Assembly: GCA_020162035.1 (NCBI GenBank)
Contig: JAIUNM010000004.1
Span: 62,001-126,000, forward strand
Direction: 5' to 3'
Length of the DNA: 64,000 nucleotides
DNA from: Bacteroidota bacterium
Lineage (GTDB): Bacteria; Bacteroidota; Bacteroidia; B-17B0; Aurantibacillaceae
This document shows, one piece after another, positions 25,038 to 33,046 of this stretch (positions within the stretch are counted from its first letter, which is position 1; each line of letters opens with the position of its first letter). The notes under the pieces are model-generated. The model was not told the origin of the DNA, did not search any database, and saw only the letters and a program-made list of their open reading frames with translations. Both the position numbers and the translations under genes were made by a program.

Positions 25038-26627
25038 TTAAGCAGGTGAAAGCACTTTAGAACGTAAATAAACAACTGTTTTATTAAGGTATGGAAACAA
25101 AGCTATTAGTAATAAAGTTCCTATTAAAACCCAAACAATAAAGCTGTAATAATCCATAGCATATCTTAAATTATTTTGTTGATTTAAATTATTAATTAAT
25201 AATTTATCTGATGCTTTAATAGGACTTAATGCATTTAATCCTTTATTTAATAGAAGTTCTTTATTAAAAGTTAAATTTTGTCTAACAATTGGATTAAGTA
25301 AAGTTAAATTATTTTGAAACGTATTATAATGTTTGCTTTTTTCAAATAATTCAAAATAATTAAGTAATGTAATACTTACACAAAACCCAAAATACCTAAC
25401 CGCTAAACAAATTGCAGATGCAGAAGGCCCTAAACTAACAGGAACTGAAGAAATAGAGTATATTATTGTAGGTACCATAATCATTCCAACTCCTAATCCT
25501 TGTAGTATTAAAGGAATGTAATAATTAAAATTATTTCCGTAAACATCAAATAAGAATAACATCATAAAATGAAATATTAAAAGAAATAAAAAACCTGGTA
25601 ACCATACATACCTTATTGGTTTACGTTGAAGTATTAATACACAACTTATAATTACCCCTAATATTAAACCTACAAGATTAAATATATTAATATAGGATAA
25701 GTGAAATGGATCGAACTTTAATACAGAAGAAAAATAGTTGTTTGTTATTCCTATTGAAAATCGGCAAATATACATTACAAATAATAAAAATATCCCGATA
25801 TTAAAATTCCGATACTTAAAAATTTGCAAAATAATGTACGGTCTTTTCATACTTTGTTGACGAATAAAAAATAAAACACTTAAAAGTATAATTGTTATAA
25901 AGCTATATTTTATTCGTTTATCATTTAACCAATAATACTCTTGACCATAAATTGTTATGTATCCAATTAAAATTAAAATAATGCTATAACCTATGAAGCT
26001 TTGCCAATCGAGATTTTTTAAAGGAAATTTCATATTAAATCTAATATTATTCATAGAAATTATTAACATAAAAAAACCAGGTAAAAACGAAAATAGTGCT
26101 CCTTTATATATAATATTAAAATTATATGAATCTATTAAATTAGCAGTTATTAAATTATTAAACGGAAGAGCGCATAATATCATTCCAAAAAAAACAGAAA
26201 ATCCAATTTCTCTTGCTCGTTCGCTATGCAACCTAGTAAAAATAACAGATAATGATAAATTTACTGAACTTGAAAATAGCATACCTTGTAAAAACCTAAT
26301 TGGAAAAAAAACATTAATTTCATTAGTTAAATAACAAATAAGAGTAGTTATTATATTTAAAAAAGTAAAAATTATAAAATACTCTTTAGTTGCTAAATAA
26401 GAAAAAAAACGTCTTTCTAACGAATAAAACCCGACATAACCCGCATAAAAAAGCGCTACAGAAAATTGTATATCAGCAGGCTCACATCCATAATAACCAG
26501 CTGCTGCATTAATGTTTGATAATGGTAAAAAAAATAAAACTACACATGGTAAAAGCACACTAAATAAAATTACTTTTGTTAACCATTCAGGTACCCATGA
26601 TTTGAATATAGGTAAAATTTTATCCAT
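25038..26627 (-). CDS. MFS efflux permease, EmrB/DHA2-like
   Basis: 529 residues from the ATG at 26627 (MDKILPIF); another ATG at 26648 would enlarge the overlap with the HlyD gene from 8 to 29 bases. About 14 hydrophobic helices, with FFPIRFLQGMLFSSSVNLSLSVIFTRLHSERAREIGFS in the first half and QGLGVGMIMVPTIIYSISSVPVSLGPSASAICLAVRYFG in the second, the latter matching the DHA2 motif C region. With HlyD and TolC partners next door it should form a tripartite pump across both membranes. The substrate is unknown; the conserved acidic residues of EmrB are not obvious. Confidence 0.88.
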   Translation of the reverse strand: MDKILPIFKSWVPEWLTKVILFSVLLPCVVLFFLPLSNINAAAGYYGCEPADIQFSVALFYAGYVGFYSLERRFFSYLATKEYFIIFTFLNIITTLICYLTNEINVFFPIRFLQGMLFSSSVNLSLSVIFTRLHSERAREIGFSVFFGMILCALPFNNLITANLIDSYNFNIIYKGALFSFLPGFFMLIISMNNIRFNMKFPLKNLDWQSFIGYSIILILIGYITIYGQEYYWLNDKRIKYSFITIILLSVLFFIRQQSMKRPYIILQIFKYRNFNIGIFLLFVMYICRFSIGITNNYFSSVLKFDPFHLSYINIFNLVGLILGVIISCVLILQRKPIRYVWLPGFLFLLIFHFMMLFLFDVYGNNFNYYIPLILQGLGVGMIMVPTIIYSISSVPVSLGPSASAICLAVRYFGFCVSITLLNYFELFEKSKHYNTFQNNLTLLNPIVRQNLTFNKELLLNKGLNALSPIKASDKLLINNLNQQNNLRYAMDYYSFIVWVLIGTLLLIALFPYLNKTVVYLRSKVLSPA

Positions 26628-27678
26628 GTTTTTTTGGTGAGTAAACATTCACATTCATTCCTACTTTTAAAATATCAATTTCATTTCTCATCCCTTCTAT
26701 TTTTATTCGAACAGGAACTCTTTGAACTATTTTAACAAAATTTCCTGTTGAATTATCAGGAGGCAATAATGAAAAGCTTGACCCCGTAGCAGGAGAAAAT
26801 GAAATTATTGTTCCTTTAAATTTTTTATTAGGAAAAGCATCAGCTACAAAAACTACTGTATCTCCTAGTTTCATATTTGCTATTTGAGTTTCTTTATAAT
26901 TTGCAACCACCCATTTATCAGTTTCATTATCAACAATAAATGCTAGAACCTCTCCAGCATTAATCATTTGACCAACTTCAACAGTTCTCCGCCCCATTCT
27001 ACCATCATATGAAGCAATAATAACAGTATAACTTACATCAAGTTTATGTCTTTCTAAAACAGACTTTAATCTTTCAATTTCTGCTTTAACTACGTCCATT
27101 TCTGCTTTTATATCATTAATTTTAGCTAACGAGGCTTCAAAATTATTTACAGAGCTTAAATGTTCGTTTTTGTAAACATCTAATTCTGCTTGTACTTCTT
27201 CTAATTGTTGTTTAGTAGCTGATTCTTCTTTATATAGTTTTTGATATCTTTCATTTTCTAAATCTTGTTTCCATACTTTTGCTTTATTTGCTGAAATTTG
27301 AGCTTTATTAGATTCAGAAATATTTTCTAATGTTTTAATATTACTTTCTAAAACTTTTAAATGAGCTACTTCTTTTTGAATAGATGCTTCAGTTTGCATT
27401 TGTTGAATTTTATATTCTCTATTGTCAATTAAAAGTAAAGTATCTCCTTTTTTAACAACTTCATTCTCTTCAAATTTTACAGCAACAATAAATCCACCAG
27501 CCCTAGAAATAACAGGATTAATGTACTCTTGCACTTGAGCATCGTTAGTATATTCAAAATGCAAATACTCCCATATTGAATAAACGCCCCAAACAGATAA
27601 ACATAAAAGTGTTATACCTGCTATCCAACCAGTTATTTTAGTTATTAGTTTGTCTGTTACTGTATATTTTTTTTTCAT
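26620..27678 (-). CDS. HlyD/EmrA-type membrane fusion protein
   Basis: 352 residues: one N-terminal transmembrane helix (about 14-33), the first lipoyl half-motif (VISRAGGFIVAVKFEENEVVKKGDTLLLIDNREYK), a long coiled coil of about 100 residues rich in Lys, Glu and Gln, the second lipoyl half (VIIASYDGRMGRRTVEVGQMINAGEVLAFI), and a beta-barrel with LGDTVVFVADAFPNKKFKGTIISFSPATGSSFSLLPPDNSTGNFVKIVQRVPVRI. That last block is typical of EmrA partners. It bridges the MFS permease and the outer-membrane channel. Five-base gap after tolC. Confidence 0.93.
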   Translation of the reverse strand: MKKKYTVTDKLITKITGWIAGITLLCLSVWGVYSIWEYLHFEYTNDAQVQEYINPVISRAGGFIVAVKFEENEVVKKGDTLLLIDNREYKIQQMQTEASIQKEVAHLKVLESNIKTLENISESNKAQISANKAKVWKQDLENERYQKLYKEESATKQQLEEVQAELDVYKNEHLSSVNNFEASLAKINDIKAEMDVVKAEIERLKSVLERHKLDVSYTVIIASYDGRMGRRTVEVGQMINAGEVLAFIVDNETDKWVVANYKETQIANMKLGDTVVFVADAFPNKKFKGTIISFSPATGSSFSLLPPDNSTGNFVKIVQRVPVRIKIEGMRNEIDILKVGMNVNVYSPKKHG

Positions 27679-27683
27679 ATAAT

Positions 27684-29006
27684 TTATAATTTTCCAACAA
27701 TGTTTAACAATAAATAATATTTGTTTTGTGCTTGAATTTTTGCTGAAGCCAATTCAAATTTTGTTTGTAAAGTTTGAATATCTGCATCTAATAAATCAGT
27801 AACTAACGCTGTTTGATTAAAATAATTTTCTTTAATAATTCTTGCGTTTTCTGTTGCTTGCTTAACATTAACTGTAGCAACATTTATTTGAATAAATGCT
27901 TCTTGATATCTTAAAAAAGCTTCTTTAACTTGTTGTCTTACTTTATCTTCAGTTTCATTATGTGCAATTTCTTCTTTTTCAACTTCTATGCGTGCTGCTT
28001 TTGTTTTATGTATGTTATGATATAGAGATGAAATTGGAAATGATGCTCTTAAACCTGCTAAACCTAATGAATACCAATAAGGAGCATAAGGAAATAAAAA
28101 TATTTGTGGGTTCATGTAATAAAAATCGCCTGTTAACCCTAGTTTTGGTCTAATATTTGCCTTTACTTGCTTTAGATTTAATTTACTAACTATAGTTTTG
28201 TGTTCAGAAATATTGTATGCATATGAATTAGCTAATGCAACTTTTAATAAACTTTCATAATTGTCCGCTTCATTAATTACGGTATCTTTATAATTATCAG
28301 GAATTACAACTCTATCATCTGGCTCACCTATTATAATATTTAATTTTTGATTTGTAATTAATAAATCATTATTAATTTTAACAAGTAAAAGTTGCCTTTT
28401 AGATAAATCTAATTCTATTCTTAACACATCACTTTTTAATTTAGTTCCATGTTTGTGTAAAGCCTTAACTTCTTTTAATTGTTTTTCTTGATCTAAAATA
28501 TCATCTATTACTAAATTTTTAAAAATAATAAGTTGTTGAATTTCTAAATAAAGTGAGGCCGCATTATATTTGATGTTAGAAACTACTTCATTCCTTTCAA
28601 TAGTTTTTATTTCATGCAAAACTTTTTCTTTTCTAATTTCAAGATTTAATTTGTTTCCATTATAAATATTTAAGTACATATCACCACTAACTTTATATAA
28701 GTTTTTAATTACTTCATGGTAAGAGGGTGATGAAAATAAACCTTTATCATAAATAGGAATATTAGTTGCGCGCTCGTAATTTCCAGACACTCCAAGCTCT
28801 GGCAATCTTTCCATTTTAATATCTTTAACTTCTTCTTCGCTAATTTCAACTTCTTTATTTTTAATACTAATTAATCGACTGTTAGATTCTGTTTTTTTCC
28901 AAATTTCGGTTAAAGTAAGTTTAAGAGTATCGTTTAATTTTGCTTCATTTTGAGCATAAATTGGATGAAATATTATAAATCCAATAAATAAAATTTTATG
29001 TATCAT
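27684..29006 (-). CDS. TolC family outer-membrane efflux protein
   Basis: 440 residues with a signal peptide (1-18) and two internally related OEP halves of long helices and short barrel strands. Visible marks are LTLTEIWKKTESNSRLISIKNKEVEISEEEVKDIKMERLPELGVSGNYERA, and in the second half KANIRPKLGLTGDFYYMNPQI with DKVRQQVKEAFLRYQEAFIQINVA and ENYFNQTALVTDLLDADIQTLQTKFELASA. First gene of the efflux operon, divergent from an AraC regulator. A 13-base direct repeat lies immediately before its ATG. Confidence 0.92.
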   Translation of the reverse strand: MIHKILFIGFIIFHPIYAQNEAKLNDTLKLTLTEIWKKTESNSRLISIKNKEVEISEEEVKDIKMERLPELGVSGNYERATNIPIYDKGLFSSPSYHEVIKNLYKVSGDMYLNIYNGNKLNLEIRKEKVLHEIKTIERNEVVSNIKYNAASLYLEIQQLIIFKNLVIDDILDQEKQLKEVKALHKHGTKLKSDVLRIELDLSKRQLLLVKINNDLLITNQKLNIIIGEPDDRVVIPDNYKDTVINEADNYESLLKVALANSYAYNISEHKTIVSKLNLKQVKANIRPKLGLTGDFYYMNPQIFLFPYAPYWYSLGLAGLRASFPISSLYHNIHKTKAARIEVEKEEIAHNETEDKVRQQVKEAFLRYQEAFIQINVATVNVKQATENARIIKENYFNQTALVTDLLDADIQTLQTKFELASAKIQAQNKYYLLLNIVGKL

Positions 29007-29007
29007 A

Positions 29008-29034
29008 AAAATTGAGAAGACAAAATTGAGAAGA
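29008..29034 (-). repeat. 13-base tandem direct repeat before tolC, possible AraC site
   Basis: AAAATTGAGAAGA occurs at 29008-29020 and again at 29022-29034, one base apart (14-base period). It lies directly upstream of the tolC ATG, in the gap shared with the AraC gene. AraC proteins often bind direct repeats, so it may be an operator; the position near the start codon is unusual. Confidence 0.5.
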
Positions 29035-29100
29035 ATATTAAAAATACATTTTCTTTAAATAGACAATATTTTATTCATTCCAGCCAATTCATATTTTAAA

Positions 29101-29108
29101 TACATTTG
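29101..29108 (+). promoter_or_regulatory. -7 box of the AraC gene
   Basis: TACATTTG, a full match to TAnnTTTG, 16 bases before the ATG at 29125. The -33 element is not clear. Confidence 0.45.
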
Positions 29109-29124
29109 CATAAAAGTTATATCT

Positions 29125-29919
29125 ATGGGTTTAATAGCATCATTGCCAGAAATTGATAAAAAACCAAAATCTGTTTTTGTAATGCACGAAAAATCAGAAA
29201 AACTTATTCCATTACATAAGCACACTAAGGGTCAATTAAGTTTTGTTGAAGGGGGTGTGGCTTATGTTACTATTGATTTTAAAACGTATGTAGTTCCTGC
29301 TCATCATTATTTTTGGATTCCAAAAGGTGTTCCTCACATTTTAAGGGTTGGTTATTCTGCAACAGTGCTTAGATCGTTATTTTTTTATACCTATGATGAC
29401 GATTCAGATTTATTTTATAAAAAACTAGGAATTTATCCAGCAAGTGAATTATTAATTCAAATGATTAATTATTCCGAAAATTGGGATGGGCAACATATTG
29501 ACAGTAAAAACAACAATTTTGAATTTTTAGTTGCAATAAAAAAATTACTTCCTAAACTAAATAACACATCATTACCAATTATTTTACCAACTACAGAAGA
29601 TGATAGACTTCTTAAAATACTCAATTTTTTAGATAAAAACATATCATCTCATTTAAGTTTACATGATTTAAGTGTGAAATTTAACATGAGTGATCGTTCT
29701 ATTTCTAGGTTATTTCAATCAAAATTGCATATTTCATTTTTGCAATATTTAAAAACATTAAGAGTAATAAAATCAATAGAATTAATATTAAAAACTAATA
29801 AATCAATTAGCGAAATTGCTTTTGAGGTAGGATATGACACTTTAGGAGCGTTTAGTAACACATTTTATGATTTTACACATTCAAGACCAACAGATTTACG
29901 TAGGAATAGTAAAATTTAA
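29125..29919 (+). CDS. AraC family regulator with cupin sensor domain
   Basis: 264 residues. The N-terminal half is a cupin (HEKSEKLIPLHKHTKGQLSFVEGGVAYVTIDFKTYVVPAHHYFWIPKGVPHIL) with several His residues that could bind ligand or metal. The C-terminal part (about 165-264) holds two helix-turn-helix units: LSLHDLSVKFNMSDRSISRLFQSKLHISFLQYLKTLRV and SISEIAFEVGYDTLGAFSNTFYDFTHSRPTDLR. It is divergent from the efflux operon, which it probably regulates. The ligand is unknown. Confidence 0.93.
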   Translation: MGLIASLPEIDKKPKSVFVMHEKSEKLIPLHKHTKGQLSFVEGGVAYVTIDFKTYVVPAHHYFWIPKGVPHILRVGYSATVLRSLFFYTYDDDSDLFYKKLGIYPASELLIQMINYSENWDGQHIDSKNNNFEFLVAIKKLLPKLNNTSLPIILPTTEDDRLLKILNFLDKNISSHLSLHDLSVKFNMSDRSISRLFQSKLHISFLQYLKTLRVIKSIELILKTNKSISEIAFEVGYDTLGAFSNTFYDFTHSRPTDLRRNSKI

Positions 29920-29940
29920 AACAACTGTGTTTTAATTAAA

Positions 29941-29968
29941 AAAAGCAAGATTATTTAACCTTGCTTTT
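29941..29968 (+). terminator. Terminator of the AraC gene
   Basis: Stem AAAAGCAAG / CTTGCTTTT with a ten-base loop, 21 bases after the AraC stop. It abuts the 3' end of the tRNA gene on the opposite strand and could also end that transcript. Confidence 0.75.
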
Positions 29969-29969
29969 G

Positions 29970-30043
29970 TCGGGGTGGCCAGATTCGAACTGACGACCTC
30001 CACATCCCAAATGTGGCGCGATACCGGACTACGCTACACCCCG
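29970..30043 (-). tRNA. tRNA-Pro (anticodon TGG)
   Basis: On the minus strand the 74 bases fold as a cloverleaf: acceptor CGGGGTG / CACCCCG with discriminator A, anticodon arm CCACA-TTTGGGA-TGTGG giving anticodon TGG, and T arm with GTTCGAATC. The CCA end is not encoded. The anticodon reads CCN proline codons. Confidence 0.96.
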
Positions 30044-30065
30044 ATTATTTTAAAAATTGAGACCG

Positions 30066-30093
30066 CAAATATATAATTTTCTTTTAATACAAA
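30066..30093 (-). promoter_or_regulatory. tRNA-Pro promoter
   Basis: On the minus strand TTTG (30090-30093) and TATATTTG (30066-30073) are 16 bases apart, slightly shorter than usual spacing. The -7 box lies 22 bases before the tRNA 5' end. Confidence 0.55.
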
Positions 30094-30123
30094 AAAATAT
30101 TTTTTGATTTAATTTATTTAAAA

Positions 30124-30531
30124 TTAACCAAAATACTCAACATAAATGCGCTGGGTTTCATAAAGCTTTACACAATGTAATTTAACGCCATTAGGAATAT
30201 GAGGCGTTAATTGGTTCCAAATTGCAATAGCTAAGTTTTCGGTACTTGCTAATACATCTTTCATAAAAGGAACATCTAAATTTAAATTTTTATGGTCTAA
30301 TTCTTCGCAAACATATTTATTTATAATTTCTCCTAATTTTTTGGCATCTATTAAAAAGCCAGTTTCTGGGTTAACTTCGCCTTTAACTGTAACAATTAAC
30401 TCATAATTATGTCCATGCCAATTAGCATTGGCGCATTTTCCAAAAACCTCAATATTTTTTTCTTTGCTCCAATTTGGGTTATACAATTTATGAGCTGCAT
30501 TAAAATGTTCTTTGCGAGTTAAGTAAATCAT
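30124..30531 (-). CDS. queD: 6-carboxy-tetrahydropterin synthase, QueD/PTPS family
   Basis: 135 residues. Zinc ligands are His14 (FNAAHKL), His39 and His41 (NWHGHNY), with the catalytic Cys33 in GKCANANWHGHNYEL, then GFLIDAKKLGEIINKYVCEELDHKNLN and the STENLAIAIWNQL and VKLYETQRIYVEY ends. The Cys-x3-HGH spacing points to QueD of the queuosine/7-deazaguanine pathway; a pterin role in other organisms cannot be ruled out. No other queuosine gene is in the window. A TACTTTTG box lies 16 bases upstream (30548-30555). Confidence 0.93.
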   Translation of the reverse strand: MIYLTRKEHFNAAHKLYNPNWSKEKNIEVFGKCANANWHGHNYELIVTVKGEVNPETGFLIDAKKLGEIINKYVCEELDHKNLNLDVPFMKDVLASTENLAIAIWNQLTPHIPNGVKLHCVKLYETQRIYVEYFG

Positions 30532-30566
30532 AGTAAATTAACGTTTTCAAAAGTACAAAATTAATT

Positions 30567-31235
30567 ATGAAAATTTTAATTGTTTCTGCAACCGAATTTG
30601 AAATTAAACCTACACTAGATTTTTATAAAATTTCTATTAAAAATAATGCTGAAACATTTAAAACAATTACTAATACTAATTTTAAAATTGATTTTTTAAT
30701 TACAGGTGTTGGTATGGTTAATACAGCTGTAAAGGTTACAAAACATTTAACTAATAATTATGATTTTATACTTAATGTAGGCATTTGTGGCTCATTTAAT
30801 ACAAATTTTAAAATTGGACAGGTAGTTTTAGTTAATCAAGATATAATAAGCGAATTGGGTGCAGAAGATGATCAAAATTTTATTACATATGATAAATTAA
30901 ACTTACCAGGAACAAATGTTTATCTTGATTCAATTAGTAAAAACATTACCGTTTTTAATGCGTTAAAAAAAGTAAAAGGAATTACTGTAAATAAAGTACA
31001 TGGCAGTGCTTTAAGTATAAATAATACATTAAAATTATTTAATCCTGATGTTGAAAGCATGGAGGGTGCTGCTTTTTTTGCTGCTTGTAAAGAAACTAAT
31101 GCCGAATATTGTCAAATAAGAGCAATTTCTAACTATGTTGAAAAAAGAAATAAAGACAATTGGAACATTCCTTTAGCAATTAAAAATTTAAATAACGAAT
31201 TATTAAATTATTTAGAAACGAAAATATGGAAATAG
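30567..31235 (+). CDS. mqnB: Futalosine hydrolase
   Basis: 222 residues of the nucleoside phosphorylase fold. It releases hypoxanthine from futalosine to give dehypoxanthinyl futalosine in the alternative menaquinone pathway. Marks are ILIVSATEFEIKPTLDFY, LITGVGMVNTAVKVTKHL, NVGICGSFN, the VESMEGAAFFAAC nucleobase/ribose motif and RAISNYVEKRNKDNWNI. The mqnD start lies ten bases inside its end, which fixes the function with good confidence. Single start ATG with no strong upstream box. Confidence 0.93.
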   Translation: MKILIVSATEFEIKPTLDFYKISIKNNAETFKTITNTNFKIDFLITGVGMVNTAVKVTKHLTNNYDFILNVGICGSFNTNFKIGQVVLVNQDIISELGAEDDQNFITYDKLNLPGTNVYLDSISKNITVFNALKKVKGITVNKVHGSALSINNTLKLFNPDVESMEGAAFFAACKETNAEYCQIRAISNYVEKRNKDNWNIPLAIKNLNNELLNYLETKIWK

Positions 31236-32041
31236 AAATTGGTTATTCTCCATGCCCAAACGATTGTTTTATTTTTGATGCCCTAATTCACAAAAAAATA
31301 AACACAAACGGAATTACATTTAAGCCTATTTTAGAAGATGTTGAAACACTTAATAAATGGGCTTTACAAGGTAAATTACCTGTTACAAAATTAAGTTATC
31401 ATACTTTGCTTTATGTTTCAAATAATTATGCTTTACTTAAAAGTGGGAGTGCTTTAGGTTTTAATTGTGGGCCAATTTTAATTTGTAAAAGTAAAAACAT
31501 TGAAATTAAATCTGTTGCCATACCTGGCATTAACACAACAGCTAATTTATTATTAAGTTTAGCCTATCCTAAATTAACTAATAAAAAAGTAATATTATTT
31601 AGCGATATTGAAAATGCAGTTTTAAACAACGAAGTTGATGCGGGTTTAATTATACATGAAAATAGATTCACCTATCAAAATAAAGGATTACATAAAGTTA
31701 AAGATTTAGGCGAGTATTGGGATGATTTAATAAAAGCTCCTATTCCTCTAGGTGGCATAGTTGCTAGTAAAACACTAAACGAAAACTTAAGAATTGAAAT
31801 AAGTAAATTAATAAAAAATAGTATTGAATTTGCGTTTAATAACCCAAATGAAAGTATACCATATGTAAAGCAACATGCACAAGAAATGGATGAAAATGTA
31901 ATGCAAAAACATATTAATTTATATGTTAATAATTTTAGTTTAGATATAGGAGAAACTGGAACAAAAGCAGTAAATCTCTTAATAAAAAAAGCAGTTGATG
32001 TTGGTATAATTTCTGACGAAATAAAATTAGAAATTAATTAA
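31226..32041 (+). CDS. mqnD: 1,4-dihydroxy-6-naphthoate synthase
   Basis: 271 residues with a periplasmic-binding-like fold. It converts cyclic dehypoxanthinyl futalosine to 1,4-dihydroxy-6-naphthoate. The IGYSPCPNDCFIFDALIHKKI start, KLSYHTLLYVSNNYALLKSGSALGFNCGPIL, and GLIIHENRFTYQNKGL with the catalytic His are family features. Overlaps mqnB by ten bases. The rest of the pathway (mqnA, mqnC, mqnE) is not in the window. Confidence 0.95.
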   Translation: MEIEIGYSPCPNDCFIFDALIHKKINTNGITFKPILEDVETLNKWALQGKLPVTKLSYHTLLYVSNNYALLKSGSALGFNCGPILICKSKNIEIKSVAIPGINTTANLLLSLAYPKLTNKKVILFSDIENAVLNNEVDAGLIIHENRFTYQNKGLHKVKDLGEYWDDLIKAPIPLGGIVASKTLNENLRIEISKLIKNSIEFAFNNPNESIPYVKQHAQEMDENVMQKHINLYVNNFSLDIGETGTKAVNLLIKKAVDVGIISDEIKLEIN

Positions 32042-32050
32042 CTTTGCATA

Positions 32051-33046
32051 ATGATTAAAATTGGTAACATTATATTACCTGAGTTTCCTTTGTTATTAGC
32101 TCCAATGGAAGATGTTTCTGACCCGCCATTTAGATTTGTTTGTAAACAATACGGTGCAGATTTAATGTATACCGAGTTTATTAGTAGCGAAGGACTAATT
32201 AGAGATGCCATAAAAAGTAAACAAAAATTAGATATTTTTGATTATGAAAAACCAATAGGTATTCAAATATTTGGGGGCGATGAAGATGCAATGGAAATGT
32301 GTGCTAAAATTGTTGATGCCACAAACCCTGATTTAGTAGATATAAATTTTGGTTGCCCAGTAAAAAAAGTTGTTTGTAAAGGTGCTGGAGCTGGTGTTTT
32401 AAAAGATATTGATTTAATGGTAAAATTAACACAAGCTGTTGTTAAAGGCACTAATAAGCCAGTAACTGTAAAAACAAGATTGGGTTGGGATGAAAACTCT
32501 ATTAACATTATGGAAGTTGCCGAAAGGTTACAAGATGTAGGAATTGCTGCTTTAACCATTCATGGCCGAACGCGAGCGCAAATGTATAAAGGCGAAGCAA
32601 ATTGGGAGCATATTGCAAAAGTAAAAAACAACCCAAAAATTAAAATTCCTATTTTTGGTAATGGCGATATTGATAGCCCACAAAAAGCACTAGAATACAA
32701 AAATAAATACGGGATTGATGGCATAATGATTGGAAGAGCTGCAATTGGTTACCCTTGGATTTTTAATGAAATAAAAGCTTTTTTTAATAATGGAGAAATA
32801 ATACCAAAGCCAAGCATTGAAAATAGAATTGAAGTTTGTGAGACACATTTAAAAAAATCTGTAGAATGGAAAGGCGAAAAACTAGGTGTATTAGAAATGC
32901 GAAATCATTATTCAAATTACTTTAAAGGAATTCCAAATTTTAAAGAGTATAGAACAAAACTTGTAACTTTAAATAATAGTGAACAAATAATTGAATTATT
33001 AAATGGATTAAAATTGATAAATTTTGAATCTGTAAATTTTAAATAA
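32051..33046 (+). CDS. dusB: tRNA-dihydrouridine synthase, DusB-like
   Basis: 331 residues. An FMN TIM barrel reduces uridines in tRNA D-loops. Marks are LLLAPMEDVSDPPFRFVCKQYGADLMYTEFI, IQIFGGDEDAMEMCAKIV, the VDINFGCPVKKVVCKGAGAGVL catalytic segment with Cys in NFGCP, KTRLGWDE, TIHGRTRAQMYKGEANWEHI and PIFGNGDI followed by GIDGIMIGRAAIGYPWIF. Follows mqnD by nine bases; a TAACTTTG box (32039-32046) lies only four bases before the ATG. The stop abuts the convergent pbpC stop with no gap. Confidence 0.95.
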   Translation: MIKIGNIILPEFPLLLAPMEDVSDPPFRFVCKQYGADLMYTEFISSEGLIRDAIKSKQKLDIFDYEKPIGIQIFGGDEDAMEMCAKIVDATNPDLVDINFGCPVKKVVCKGAGAGVLKDIDLMVKLTQAVVKGTNKPVTVKTRLGWDENSINIMEVAERLQDVGIAALTIHGRTRAQMYKGEANWEHIAKVKNNPKIKIPIFGNGDIDSPQKALEYKNKYGIDGIMIGRAAIGYPWIFNEIKAFFNNGEIIPKPSIENRIEVCETHLKKSVEWKGEKLGVLEMRNHYSNYFKGIPNFKEYRTKLVTLNNSEQIIELLNGLKLINFESVNFK

